A DNA stretch of 64,000 bases from Diplolepis rosae (GCA_030998225.1 JAPYXD010000608.1:6974501-7038500), one strand, 5' to 3'. Shown: positions 1 through 10,610, numbered from the stretch's first letter. Made by a program: numbers and translations. Notes: generated from the letters alone by a model not told the origin.

Positions 1-372
1 GGTAAACTGTTTCGAGTGGGTAAACATAGAGAATTCATGAAATGAAAAATTAAAGGATTAAATGTTAGTTTCCATACGTTTTCTAAAGACTCATTTCAAC
101 CGAGGAATTTAAGTTCCTAGCTTTTATCAATTCCCTTCATTATAATGAATAGTTCGTGGAGTCTAAAAGTGCAACAAAAAGATTTTTTAATAATTTGAAT
201 AAATTTTCAAACTTGAGTTCAAATTATTATTATTATCACTGAGTGATATTTATTTTCTCTAATATTATATATTTGGAATTTCAAAGAACTACAGGAAAAA
301 GGGTTGATGGCGTTTTATTGTAGACACACATTTTTCTACAATACAATACATATGCATGTACCTTAAAATTCC
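1..372. other. AT-rich flank without a recognised gene
   Basis: No coding pattern, RNA gene or repeat structure that I can name. The segment is rich in A/T runs. It ends at a TTAA (373-376) that borders the foldback element starting at 377. Confidence 0.6.
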
Positions 373-741
373 TTAAGGGGCTAGACTAGTTTCTACTAAT
401 GAAAATGGGGTCGATTTTCTCGATTCAAAGAAAAAAAAAACTATACGACCAAATGTTATGAGATTTCTTAGTCTGTATTAAGCATTATTCAATGTAGTTC
501 CACAAATTTTTTTATATTGAAATATGGAGTTATAGGCGAGATATAAGCCATTTCTTGGCGCTCCATAAAAAAAGTAGTAAAACGGCTGCTTGTAAGTGAC
601 GTCAAAGTGTGTAAAATAAAAAAAAACAAAAAAGGCATTAAACTACACCGAAAAAAATCTCTACCAAATTTCACACAAATCTGAATTTACTAAAATCGCA
701 ACACATTCGTTTTACTTCCATTGCACAAATTTAAGCGAATT

Positions 742-832
742 TCGTATGGGCATCAGTTGTCCAAAATAGCAAAGCCGATATACAAAGAAAGCACACCACT
801 CTGCTTGCGAAAAACGCACGGCACCCGTACAC
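742..832. repeat. Left piece of a dispersed hairpin repeat, cut by the LTR element
   Basis: The sequence matches, with changes, the left part of the repeat at 15905-16020 (cgtatgg-catcag, caaaatagcaaag, gaaagcac, ctctg). The 3' end (cactctgcttgcgaaaaacgc) also occurs in reverse complement at 16130-16155. The LTR element inserted directly after the ACAC at 829-832. It is therefore a repeat shared by two places in the window. Confidence 0.6.
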
Positions 833-1047
833 TGTTACCAGGCCAGATGATGACCTCCTTCCCCCAGGTTTAGTTACCCATATATGTAGAGGTTGATGAC
901 CTCCCCCTCCTAGGTTTAGCTGTCTATATATGTAGAGATTCAGGCAGGCCTCGTCAGTTCTTCTCTAAAATCTCTCACGAATAAAAACATACATCAAACT
1001 GATGTCACTACCTTTAAAAATTAGAAAGTTAAGTTTTCACTATAACA
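833..1047 (+). repeat. 5' LTR
   Basis: 215 bp beginning TGTTACC and ending TATAACA, with short inverted ends TGTTA/TAACA. Inside are two similar TATA-containing blocks (catatatgtagagg and tatatatgtagaga), apparently an internal tandem duplication, and an AATAAA at 980-985. It differs from the 3' LTR at four sites: one in the gatgacc/gatgatc block, two in gagattc/gaggttt and one near the end (gttaag/gtttag). Confidence 0.95.
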
Positions 1048-1050
1048 TTT

Positions 1051-1068
1051 TGGCGATCCTGCCACGAT
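1051..1068 (+). other. Primer-binding site
   Basis: TGGCGATCCTGCCACGAT lies three bases after the 5' LTR. A TGG start right behind the LTR is the complement of a tRNA CCA end, the standard primer for minus-strand DNA synthesis. I cannot assign the tRNA with certainty. Confidence 0.75.
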
Positions 1069-1886
1069 CCGCTTAAGTTCTCGGTTTTTAATTTCTACGA
1101 AAATCCACATAGAACGCGGACCTGTACGAGACTTGGATCCACGGACCCAAGAAGCTAAAGAAACTTTACGAAGTTTTAAAAACAAGAAGAACTCCAGACT
1201 TCACTACGGTAAGCCCGAAAACAGGAATAAGTAGCTGATAATAAAAATTAGTTGGTGAATTTAGTAGCCACTATACCACGTAAATTATCAGTGAAAGATT
1301 CCATTAAAATTGAACGAGGCCCGCAATCAGGCGGAAGACGCATCTGCGTAAGTAAGCAGCAACGCCCAGCCAGGCAACCGGTTCTCAACAGTAAGCTGAC
1401 TCATCTCTTCGACACGTCAAGGAAGAGGCGGTCTACGGATCCCACATCAGGCCACGAGTAGCACAGTAAGCATTACTTCTAGAAAGTGAAAGTATTGTAA
1501 ACATTTCTCAATCGATCTTGGGCCTTAGAGTATAAATCCTCTTTACGTACGTTGCACGGCGACTGTACTACGGTACAGGTGAGGTAAAGTTGAGGCAAGA
1601 TCGGGTTGGCTATACTCTGTGTGTTCACAAGCACTGGCCACCCTTAACAAATTAAGTATCACTACCTCAAAATCAGTAGCAGTTTGTAGCAACTTATACT
1701 GCATTTTGTTGTATTAAAAAAATAAACATTTAAAATTGTATCGCGACATTCTACACCCGAGTCACAAACAATAGATAAGTAGGTACACTGGCGTTTGATA
1801 AACACCGAGATAGCACGCTCTATCAAACCGACTCATCCGACGATACGGACTCATGCTCTTTAAATTTCCCAATCACAACCACTCTC
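1069..1886 (+). other. Retroelement leader (untranslated, about 0.8 kb)
   Basis: This lies between the primer-binding site and the first gag ATG. It contains several short ATGs and a 69-codon open frame (1252-1461) with no recognisable domain. Packaging or splice signals are expected here in this class of element, but I cannot point to one. Confidence 0.55.
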
Positions 1887-3142
1887 ATGTCTCGAGCACA
1901 ATCTCCCGTCAGGGCCCAGTCCCCCTCTTACACCACTGACGAATTACTAGTAAGGGTTCTCAACCAAATGGAAACTCTTACTATCTCATTCAACGCCCTG
2001 AAAAAAGAAAACGAAAATAGGATAGATGAAATTTCAAGATTATCAAAGAAATTAGGAGGAGCAGGGACAGTAGAAACAGATAGTGAATTCCAGCAACGAC
2101 CAGAAGTGACAGACGACCATTCTTCGGTCGAAGAAAAAACATTCCAAAGAAAAGAAACATTTAGACCAAGGCAGGAAAATATTTATGGTCAATCACAATT
2201 TTTCCCAACAACTGTCAAAGCAGCACCACACGAAGAACGGAAAATGGGAGCCAAGTTATCAATTGAAACGATAAAGCCAATTAACGGTCAGGACGACATG
2301 GGAGTAGAAGATTTTATAAAAACGGTGAAGAGAGCTAGAATAAGATGCGAAGAACCAGAAATTCTTCTAGATTTAATTTTAGCAAAGAAAATTACACACG
2401 CGGCAGAAAAAGCCACTATGTATATGCAAATAAACTCCTATGAAGATTTATACGCGGCACTCAGACAAAATTTGAAACAAACGAACTCATTAATTTCATT
2501 AAAATCTAAATTAGAAAGCTGCAAGCAAGGCTTAACAGAAACGGTTCAGAACTTCACGACGAGGTTTCGACAAATAACAAATGAAATAAATTACCTAGTC
2601 CAATCCCAGCACGTAAACCCCACTAAACGAAGACTTAAAATATAATTGGAAGAAGAAGAAGACGTTAACCGTTACTTATTAAATTTAAAAAGAGAAATTG
2701 GAATGCAGGTACGTCTGTTAAAACCGAACACAGTAAACGAGGCTCAAGCATTAGCCATCGAAACTGAAACATGGTTAAAGACAGCCAGCCTGTCAGACAA
2801 ATTATCAAACCACCAGTAAAAATATGGGCCAAATCACCCGGACCACCTCGACTCAGTGCAAATACTACACCTAGAGCACAGAATAGTACCATACCACTGA
2901 GTGACAGATTTAAAATGAATTGCTTCAAGTGCGGAAAAATAGGTCATATATCTTCACAGTGCCAAGTGAAGCAGGGTTTTCCCCCAGGCCATGGTTTCAA
3001 GCGACCACCTCCGGTAAGAGCAATCCAAGAGGAAGAAATAACGGAGCAACTGATCTTCGAGGAATCAGCCGAATTTCTTCCATATGCGGAAGATTACGAA
3101 CAATCGATGCCAGAAGAAAAACTGGAAGATACAGATTATTAG
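1887..3142 (+). pseudogene. gag: gag, nucleocapsid with one CCHC knuckle; one stop and one frameshift
   Basis: Structural polyprotein of the LTR element. The first frame runs 1887-2645 (252 codons): a serine/glutamate-rich N-terminus with a short coiled-coil-like part, then a capsid-like helical region. A TAA at 2643-2645 interrupts it, but the same frame continues sensibly after the stop (acidic EEEED run). A shift near 2780 moves to the frame 2771-3142, which carries the canonical zinc knuckle CFKCGKIGHISSQC (C-x2-C-x4-H-x4-C). The tail is acidic and overlaps the protease frame, as expected for programmed -1 frameshifting. The family call is firm; the exact mature boundaries are inferred. 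Confidence 0.85.
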
Positions 3143-3711
3143 TAGACTCAGGAGCTGCTATAAACATAATCAAAGAAAAAATATTGGATGATAAAGACGA
3201 AAGGAAATCTACCCACAAAACATTCCTAATGGGTAACGATCGGCATATCTCTAAACATTCTACAAAATTAAACTTTTTTGGACAAGAACACGTTTTCTAC
3301 ATAGTACCCAACGATTTTCCCTTACCAGAAGGAGGAATAATTGGAATTAAATTCTTTGAAAAATATCCAAGATACGCGATCACGAACAGTCACCTCGTGC
3401 TAAATAAGGTAAAGCTACCTTTGCACCTAAGCAATGATTTCATACCAGGAAAATCCGAAAAGATATGTACCATTTCAACTGACGCAGAAGATCAAGATAT
3501 TATCATTATAGATGATAAGGAAATCCCCGACGGACTCTACACTATACGAAACGGACAAATAAAAATCCCATTGAAAAATAATGAGGATTACCCTAAAGAA
3601 GTAAATCTCCAGATTAGCTATGAACCTATATTAAAAATAATCACAGATTATAAGAGAAAGCCAATCACCATACAACTCACCTTTATGGATAGTACCGAAA
3701 AAAGGAAATAA
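3128..3711 (+). CDS. pol: pol, retroviral aspartic protease segment
   Basis: Continues in the -1 frame relative to the gag end and overlaps it. The active-site motif is LLVDSGAAINII at about 3139-3174, a D-S-G-A form of the retropepsin D-T/S-G triad. The domain runs on with a G-I-I-G-I motif (about 3334) typical of the C-terminal half of retropepsins. The downstream part, to the stop at 3709-3711, links to RT. The finger region normally found between protease and RT is mostly missing, and the RT frame (P-Y-N-S-P-L-W-I-V-P) starts about 40 bases before this frame ends, so a deletion/frameshift lies near 3650-3675. No promoter of its own is expected. Confidence 0.8.
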
Positions 3712-4492
3712 ATTAAGAATGGTAATTGACTACAGAAAGATTAATGGAGACACGGATCAAGATGCTTACCCATTACCAATGATCGATGATATACTAGATC
3801 ACTTAGGAAAAGCTAAGTTCTTTTCTGCCTTTGACCTCTCAGCTGGATTCCACCAAATCCCGATGAAGGAAGAAGACAAAAAGTACACTGCGTTTTCTAC
3901 AACCCAAGGACATTTCGAATACAATCGCATGCCTTTCGGTTTAAAGAACGCACCAGCCACTTTCCAAAGAATGATGGATAATGCATTCAGAGGATTAATC
4001 GGAACAAAATGCTTTGCGTACATAAATGACATTGTGATATTCGGAAGCTCAATTCAGGAACATAATGAGAACTTAGTAGCAGTCATGGAAAGAATCTACC
4101 AGTTAGGACTAAGATTAGAACCGAAAAAAATGTGAATACCTTAAACCAGAACTAGAATACCTTGGACACATAATAACCAAAGAAGGAGTCAAACCCAACC
4201 CTGAAAAAATAAACTGCATAAAAGAATTCAGACCATTGAAAACTGTAAAAGATGTGCAATCATTTTTAGGACTTGCAGGTTACTATAGGAAATTCATCAA
4301 GAATTTCTCTACTATAGCGAGACCCTTAACAAAGCTAACTCAGAAAGAGACAATATTGGATTGGACCCCAGACTGCGAAAAAGCATTTTACGATTTGAAG
4401 AACGCATTGGTGACCCTAGCTCAAGACTTTTACGATGGAGACTTCGTATGGAAGAATACGAATACGAAATAGAATATGTAAAAGAAAAATAA
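3668..4492 (+). pseudogene. pol: pol, reverse transcriptase plus remnant RNase H
   Basis: RT motifs in order: LWIVPKKG, RMVIDYRKIN, AFDLSAGFHQIPM, MPFGLKNAPATFQRMM, and the catalytic box as FAYINDIVIFG. The first Asp of the usual Y-x-D-D is Asn here, which should abolish polymerisation. One extra A in the run before TGTGAATACC (about 4124-4131) shifts the frame. The connection domain follows (LEYLGHIITKEGVKPNPEK, then FLGLAGYYRKFI). The RNase H domain is nearly all deleted: only its entry (about 4400-4430) and its exit (KVADCLSRL, about 4496-4522, after a TAA at 4490-4492) remain. The protein is therefore inactive as it stands. Confidence 0.9.
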
Positions 4493-6160
4493 AATAAAGT
4501 AGCGGATTGTCTATCCAGACTTTTTCCCATCACTAAGGACACATTACAAGAAGTAATGGAAAAAACCGGAATTAGTACTGAAGAAGAAGAACCAAGCTTG
4601 GAAGACCAGTCACCGGAAATAGAAACATTCGACAAGCTGCGAATAACAAAAGACGAAATATTAAAAGAAAAAATCAAATTAACCGCAAGGCGAATGAGAG
4701 AACCATCAGAAAATGAAACCACAGAAACGGAAGAAGAAATCACGGAAACACCAGGAGAAAAAATTAATTTATATACGGATTTTATAAATTGGAAACTACA
4801 ACCAGTCAAAGGCAAAATTAAAACAAAGCCTAACGCTACCGGAAAACTTTGGAAAGATGTAACTAAGGATGAAATGCCTATGTACAACGAAGAAGATTGG
4901 CTGTATAAATTAAGTTGGTTTATCGAAGAATTCGTTAACAGGAAACTCTCAATTCTTAGATTATCCTTTGGAGATCCTCTATTTACATTTATGGAGCGAG
5001 AAGTAATTCAAGAAATAATGGGATTCCTATCAAACTATTATCCAGATAAGAATTTCCACATTTTTTTCTCTACAACCCGAGAATTAACTAAGGAAGAACG
5101 AAAACAAATTATTAAAGAAGCTCATAGGGATCACACTGGAGAACAAAATACTATCGAAAAAGCCAAGAGAATCGGAATTTGGACCAATATGGACCAAGAC
5201 ATTAAGGAATATGTCAAAAAATGCCCTATATGCCAACTGCAAAAGACCGCGCGAATTAAGAATCAATCAGAAAGTATAATACCCGACATACCACTCAATC
5301 CAAGAAATAAAATAGCACTGGATATTTTTGGACCTTTACCCACTACACATAGAGGTAACAAATACATACTTAGTATTCAGGATAGATTGACCAGATACAC
5401 CACTTTAATACTGTTAGAAAGTGAAACCTCAACAGCAATAGTAGAAGCTCTGATAAAACAATATATTTACATTTATGGATCCCCTAAAACTATTCTCACT
5501 CATCAAGGGTCTAACTTTCTATCTGAGTTAATGGACCAATTTGAGAAAGCTTTGAAAATCAAACATATTAAAACTACAGCATTCCATCCACAATCCAATG
5601 GAAACATTGAAAGAATGCACTCAACCCTGAATAATCTGATCAAAACTAGCATGGCAGAAAATCAGAATAACTGGGACGAAAATCTAAAATATGTAACATT
5701 CGCAATAAATTCAACAGTAAATCAAACCACGGGATTCACACCCTTTGAACTCACGTTTGGAAGATTACCAAATATACCATCTCAAATTGAAAACTCACCC
5801 AATTTAACCCATCAAGATCTGATTAGAAAATGGGGGCAAAAACACGAGGAAAACATCAGAAAAGCTAAAGAAAGAATCCAAGTGGAATTAGAAAAAACTA
5901 AGAAAAGATTGGATGAAGGAATAACAAGAACGCATCCATTATACAAGCCAGGGGACCTAGTTAATATCTTAAATAACACCGAACAAAACAAATTAGAACA
6001 ATCCTGGAAAGGTCCTTACGAAGTTATAGATTACCTAGATAATAATAATCTACGCATTAGGAATAAAGATAAAATACTGAGAGTACACATAGATCAGTGT
6101 ATGCCTTATTTTTCATATGAGGACCCTAGTACTTCTAATAGCGGCAATAGCCAACTGTAA
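4493..6160 (+). CDS. pol: pol, integrase (long open frame, one catalytic Asp replaced)
   Basis: Open from 4493 to the stop at 6158-6160; the first ATG is at 4556. The N-terminal 180 residues are acidic linker. A zinc-binding region follows, with CPICQLQK as its CC pair; the second His of the HHCC set seems to be Gln. The catalytic core has the first Asp in IALDIFGPLP, but the second block reads LTHQGSNF where family members have D before QG, so the second catalytic Asp is His. The Glu block NGNIERMHSTL is intact. The C-terminal region has the basic, beta-rich PGDLVNI...WKGPYEV pattern common to gypsy integrases. The length is otherwise normal. Confidence 0.9.
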   Translation, partial: NKVADCLSRLFPITKDTLQEVMEKTGISTEEEEPSLEDQSPEIETFDKLRITKDEILKEKIKLTARRMREPSENETTETEEEITETPGEKINLYTDFINWKLQPVKGKIKTKPNATGKLWKDVTKDEMPMYNEEDWLYKLSWFIEEFVNRKLSILRLSFGDPLFTFMEREVIQEIMGFLSNYYPDKNFHIFFSTTRELTKEERKQIIKEAHRDHTGEQNTIEKAKRIGIWTNMDQDIKEYVKKCPICQLQKTARIKNQSESIIPDIPLNPRNKIALDIFGPLPTTHRGNKYILSIQDRLTRYTTLILLESETSTAIVEALIKQYIYIYGSPKTILTHQGSNFLSELMDQFEKALKIKHIKTTAFHPQSNGNIERMHSTLNNLIKTSMAENQNNWDENLKYVTFAINSTVNQTTGFTPFELTFGRLPNIPSQIENSPNLTHQDLIRKWGQKHEENIRKAKERIQVELEKTKKRLDEGITRTHPLYKPGDLVNILNNTEQNKLEQSWKGPYEVIDYLDNNNLRIRNKDKILRVHIDQCMPYFSYEDPSTSNSGNSQL

Positions 6161-7099
6161 AGCCAACTACACCTTACAACCGTCAAAATTCCCATTATAG
6201 AACAGGAAGAGGGTACCATCAAAGATATTATACCTATCCCTTATCCTATCCAAAACCTATATTTTGCAGTAATTTCCGACCATGACTATTTAATAAAATT
6301 TAGAGACTCATATGTAATTACTGACAAGGAAACAATAAAAATGTGTACAACGATAAGCGAATATAAAATTTGCGAAAGAAACCAACCAAACCTTAGGTTG
6401 ACTGACAGTGAAACATGCGAAGCTACGATATTCAAGCGATACTCAGAGAACAAATGTAAAACTTCACCTTTTGCTTTACACAAAGAAACCTTCATACCCG
6501 TACTAAACGGATACATAATAGTACTAATGAACGAGGTAGATTTAGATATTAGCTGCGAAACAGGAATAGAACACCTAAAGATTAAACAACCCTCACTACT
6601 GACGGGCTCAAATTTTAAAATCTATAATGGAATGGACGCACTGTACCTTAGCAAAAATCTAAAGGGACAATTTTACAACGAATTCAATGTGACCTACAAC
6701 ATTAGTTACTCTAACGACGATCTAAAAACCTTAGAAAGTAAATTAATACGTCTCCCTAAAATTATAGATAACAATGAATTACGACAAGCCAAATTAAGCC
6801 TAGACGATGCAGAAAATATGTTAAAATCAATAGCCACTAACAGAAGACTAAGAACATGGAGAGAAACAACTATAGATTGGTTAAGCTATTTAGGTTACGC
6901 AGCGCTAGGATTAGGATCAGCCTATGTTCTGTACAGATTAGGAATACTCGAATTCATACAAAAGTGTATGCCCAAAAAACTCTGTATATTCTGTGTAAAA
7001 ACAAAGGTAACAACGCCGACGAACGTTGTCACGTACAATTCTAGCTTGCAACCCTTGGTAACCACCGAAATACCAAAAGTAAGGAGGGTAAGAATTTAG
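6117..7099 (+). pseudogene. env: Env-like membrane glycoprotein gene, frameshifted and shortened
   Basis: The ATG at 6117 overlaps the end of integrase in another frame and opens a typical signal peptide, MRTLVLLIAAIANC. That frame stops at 6196-6198. Homologous reading then continues in the integrase frame, open from 6161 to 7099 (313 codons; first ATG 6341). This part holds several Cys residues, N-x-S/T sites, and near the C-terminus one hydrophobic span (about 6881-6955, WLSYLGYAALGLGSAYVLYR) followed by a basic cytoplasmic tail. The arrangement is that of insect errantivirus envelopes: signal peptide, ectodomain, membrane anchor. At about 300 residues it is shorter than usual, so part of the ectodomain is probably deleted. 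No furin-type site is obvious. Confidence 0.75.
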
Positions 7100-7170
7100 T
7101 AAATTGAGAGACTAATTTATGTCTAAGACAGACGGGTAAAATCTAGAAATTAAAGGGTTAATTTATGTAT

Positions 7171-7181
7171 AAAAAGGGGGG
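7171..7181 (+). other. Polypurine tract
   Basis: AAAAAGGGGGG immediately precedes the 3' LTR and is the expected primer site for plus-strand synthesis. Confidence 0.85.
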
Positions 7182-7396
7182 TGTTACCAGGCCAGATGAT
7201 GACCTCCTTCCCCCAGGTTTAGTTACCCATATATGTAGAGGTTGATGATCTCCCCCTCCTAGGTTTAGCTGTCTATATATGTAGAGGTTTAGGCAGGCCT
7301 CGTCAGTTCTTCTCTAAAATCTCTCACGAATAAAAACATACATCAAACTGATGTCACTACCTTTAAAAATTAGAAAGTTTAGTTTTCACTATAACA
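7182..7396 (+). repeat. 3' LTR
   Basis: 215 bp, same ends as the 5' LTR (TGTTACC...TATAACA), four mismatches between them. Followed by the second copy of the ACAC target duplication. Confidence 0.95.
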
Positions 7397-7635
7397 ACAC
7401 TGAAAAAAAAATTCGACGATACAGACATAATTGCGGTTCCTTGACCTATATTATATTGGAGATTTACCGAAAACCAAGGTTTGCTTGTATTAGTTTAGCC
7501 TGTATGTGTATTCCAAACATATGAATTACTATTGCAGCAATATTTTTGATTAACTGTCAAATATATTTTGTTGAATTACTTAAAAACATTCAGCTATATT
7601 CATATGGCTGATAAATCCCAAGCATTTCTTTCAGT

Positions 7636-7772
7636 GTACTCTCTCGGTATGGCTAAGTTGGTTTGACAACGTATTGAAATACACTGAAGTTACCGAATCT
7701 AATGTATTGCAATACCTTGTCAAACCAACGTGGTTATACCGATAGCAAGCAGAGTGGTGTGCTTTCTTTGTA
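7636..7772. repeat. Hairpin repeat (copy of the 15.9-16.2 kb repeat)
   Basis: Core inverted repeat: TTGGTTTGACAACGTATTG against its near reverse complement CAATACCTTGTCAAACCAA, spaced by about 30 bases that include GAATCTAATG. The same core occurs at 16035-16110. It lies in the right half of the foldback element. Confidence 0.7.
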
Positions 7773-8141
7773 TTCTTTTATACCACTATCACATAAAAAG
7801 TCGTTTACGAAAATTATAACGGCACCTCATACGAAATGCGTAAGAGATTTTTTTCGGTGTAAATAAAATTCTGCATATAATAAACTAGGATTCTTGGAAA
7901 ATATTGAAAATTGACAAAATGGCGGCGTTTTGAAAAAAAGTTTCGAATTTTGCAAAAAAAAACGTCAGTTTTCTGCATTGCAAATTTGTAATGTTTAACG
8001 GATCAGAAAGATCCTAATACATGGTATGTAAAAGCATGTGCTGAGTACAAGATGAAAATTCCCAATCGATTTATCGATTTGTTTCTCCAGTTAGAGCTGC
8101 AGCCATTTTGAAAAATGCAGTGTCGAGAAAAACGCGTTTAA

Positions 8142-8483
8142 GGTAGTTGATCCACGAAAATTAGACCTCAGTCAAAAATAGATAATTTCGCTTTCAAGGA
8201 TAGCAATATTATTATTGAAGAGCTATTTTGGAAGAGAAAAGGTTAATTTCCATGAAAAAAATTTGAAATACAGAAAAATAGTTTTATTAATAAATTTTAT
8301 TTTTGCCCCAACTTTTTTTCTTATTGCTTCTTACCAAATTTTAAAAAATAATGCGATTTTAATAAATTACAAATCACTTTTTCAAGAAAAAGATTCCCTA
8401 TAACTTAACCATTTCCAAATTTCCAACCAACTTAAAATTATCTATTTTTGCCTCAGGTCTAATTTTTGTGGATGAATACTACC
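8142..8483. mobile_element. TTAA MITE (342 bp) nested in the larger foldback
   Basis: Flanked by TTAA on both sides (8138-8141 and 8484-8487). The ends are inverted: GGTAGTTGATCCACGAAAAT against ATTTTTGTGGATGAATACTACC. The inner arms also match (attagacctcag... and ctgaggtctaat-like). The sequence is related to the TTAA elements at 37069-38476 and 54434-54746. No coding capacity. Confidence 0.75.
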
Positions 8484-8652
8484 TTAAAGATTCAAGAACT
8501 GATTTTTATATTCTAAAATCAAATTTGTCATACTTACGGCTATTCTGCTATTCCAGACACATACAGTTCACCTTCCTCTTGCTCAAAAAGTATCGAAAAA
8601 TGTAAAAAAAAAATCGATTTTGTGAAAGTGAGAAACTAGTCTAGCCCCTTAG

Positions 8653-10340
8653 TTCAGTCATATTTTGTATTACTCTTATGCTATAAAATTACAATAAAAC
8701 CTCTGCAATTTCCTGGTAAAAAATATGCCTAGATATGAAATTGGAATTCTGTAAAAGAGGATGTAACGTAATTTCTAGTTATTTTGTGTTTTTGCCAAGT
8801 AATAAATATTAAATTTCATGACGTAAAATTACAGTATAACATACAAAAACTACAATTATCAATCAATTTTCGAACAGTTTTATAAAAATGATTGATTAAT
8901 TAAATTTTAATAGCCTGACATATTTTTACCAAGGGTGTTTATAAAAAATTAAAACCGAATTAAGACAAGAATGACATTTTATTCTTTTCCAAAAATTATT
9001 CATTATGATAACAATTTTCGCACATGAAAGAAAAAAATGAATGAAGAGGCAAGTGAGAAAGTAACTATGAATTTTAATAAGGTTAATTCATCTACTGCTT
9101 AGACGTTCATTCCTTGGGCTAGAGCATAATTACAGAAGAGCTCAGCAAGCGTGTTTGAAAAAAGGAGTAAGTCCCATAATACGGAAGTGATATTTCATCT
9201 TGGAGAAACTAAAAGGTCGGTTGCACATACAAAATGCTTACCGTACCATGGGAATTAAATCAGTGCATGTTTTTTCCTAAAAAGTCGTTTCCACAAATAT
9301 ATGTAACCCAGTTTTTATAAAAGATTTAAACTCACGAAGCCACTGTCTCAGTAATTCATTTACTGTAAAAGTGTAACGTTTAATGATCAATTTGCATATA
9401 ATTGTTTATACATTAATTCAATCAGTGATTAATCAATTTAATTTTAATGCAAACTATAAACATAAAAATTTGTAAAATTAATGTAAATGAATTAAATTTA
9501 TTTTAATTTTTATATTATTTGACCACTCTTTAAGGCTATTAAGAAAATAGTATGAAAATGTCGGTGGAATTTATTTTATAATAATTTTTTTAAAGCAGAT
9601 TGTCGTTCGTGATCTTCTTGTACAAACATTAATTTTAATAATAAATTGGAGTCACGGAGGTACATGATGAAAGGCAATAAAAGTTACAAGTTAGGAAAGG
9701 CATAGTAAGTGAGAAGTGAGAAAAGAAGAGGAATTTGAAAATCCTCATGTTCCAATTCTCCCGTATGCACTATAAGTAGGTACTTAAGATATTTTATGAA
9801 GAATTCGTAATTGAAGATGAAACTTTTGATCAAAGAGAAGACATGAGATTCACTCTATCTTTTTATATTGATTTAAATCAAGGATTATCGTTTTCTCACT
9901 TAATTTAATTTTGCGGTTTTTAAAAAAAAAGTTACTAAATTAAACAAGAGAGATTAGATTGATTTTATGAAATTTAAATCACTTTTTAAGTTTTCGATTC
10001 TCCTCATTTTTTAGACGTACAGCTTTGATTTTTCTCGTTGACAGAATTATTATTTGAAAATTGTTTCTTGGAAAGCTTTCTCAATTTGAATCCTTTGCGA
10101 TAGTATAGTATTTTGTTGCTATACGAATAACAAAATGTTTGCTTGACTTAACAAGTATTTTGTTGATCCAATAAAATTATTTCATGATTTTTCTTCGAAC
10201 TTCGACTCTACAGTTACTACCTTAGATTACAGAACATCGTGAAGTTTGTTCTTTATCACCGACAACTGCGAAAGAATCTTAATTCTTACATCAGTTGATC
10301 GCACTCACACTTCTATCCGATGATTAAAGGTCGTTTTTAG
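8653..10340. other. AT-rich DNA, nothing recognised
   Basis: About 1.7 kb without coding pattern, RNA gene, clear inverted repeat or simple-sequence tract of note. Confidence 0.5.
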
Positions 10341-10596
10341 GCAAAATTTGATATTTTGAATACGTAAAAAATAGTTTTAAAATTTCACGGAACATTGTTG
10401 ACCTTGAAAATCGGTATTTCAAGGTCAAATTTCATTTCTAGTAGAAGCGAGAATTTCCGAGTGTTTTACTGCGTAATTTGATGGACTGAATACGAAAAAA
10501 ATACTGAAGAAAATAACTGAGGTATCCTTGACCTTAAAAATCTACAGTCAAGGTCACATTTCATTTTTTGCATAAGTAAAAGTTAGAGATGGCTTT
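10341..10596. repeat. Two tandem units of about 130 bp, each with a TCAAGGTCA hairpin
   Basis: Each unit contains TTTGAT, a GAATACG block and then a small inverted repeat: TTGACCTTGAAA...TTTCAAGGTCAA at 10399-10426 and TTGACCTTAAA...TCAAGGTCA at 10528-10556. Both are followed by CATTTCATTT or AAATTTCATTT. The two units are diverged, so the duplication is old. TCAAGGTCA also happens to be the core of orphan nuclear receptor sites; here it is more simply part of a repeat. Confidence 0.6.
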
Positions 10597-10610
10597 CCAG
10601 CGTCATTAAT

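Larger units (their letters stand above)
833..7396 (+). mobile_element. Env-bearing Ty3/gypsy LTR retrotransposon (errantivirus-like), defective
   Basis: A complete provirus-like unit of 6,564 bp: 215-bp LTRs, primer-binding site, gag, protease-RT-RNase H-integrase, an env-like gene, polypurine tract and 3' LTR. It is flanked by the 4-bp target duplication ACAC (829-832 and 7397-7400). The LTRs differ at only 4 positions, so insertion looks recent, yet gag has a stop, RT and integrase have lost catalytic residues, RNase H is internally deleted and env is frameshifted. The order gag-pol-env and the type of target duplication are those of insect gypsy-group elements. It was probably copied by a helper element. 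Confidence 0.92.
377..8648. mobile_element. TTAA-flanked foldback DNA element, split by an LTR insertion
   Basis: The left end GGGGCTAGACTAGTTTCT (377-394) is the exact reverse complement of 8631-8648. The left flank is TTAA (373-376) and the right flank TTAG (8649-8652), a one-base decayed copy, which points to a TTAA-targeting (piggyBac-type) non-autonomous element. Further inverted matches lie inside: around 651-668 (tacaccgaaaaaaatct) against 7845-7862, and tacaaagaaagcacaccact (781-800) against about 7750-7772. Removing the nested LTR retrotransposon leaves about 1.7 kb. No transposase is present, so mobilisation in trans is inferred. A smaller TTAA MITE is nested at 8142-8483. Confidence 0.7.

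Noticed and set aside
833..7396. Endogenous vertebrate-type retrovirus
   Set aside because: Protease, RT and integrase motifs, the short LTR and the TGGCGA primer site fit insect gypsy-group elements; the transposon company is also arthropod-like.
377..8648. Polydnavirus proviral segment (considered because of env and direct repeats)
   Set aside because: No excision motif, no virulence gene family and the whole is explained by a TTAA foldback plus an LTR element.
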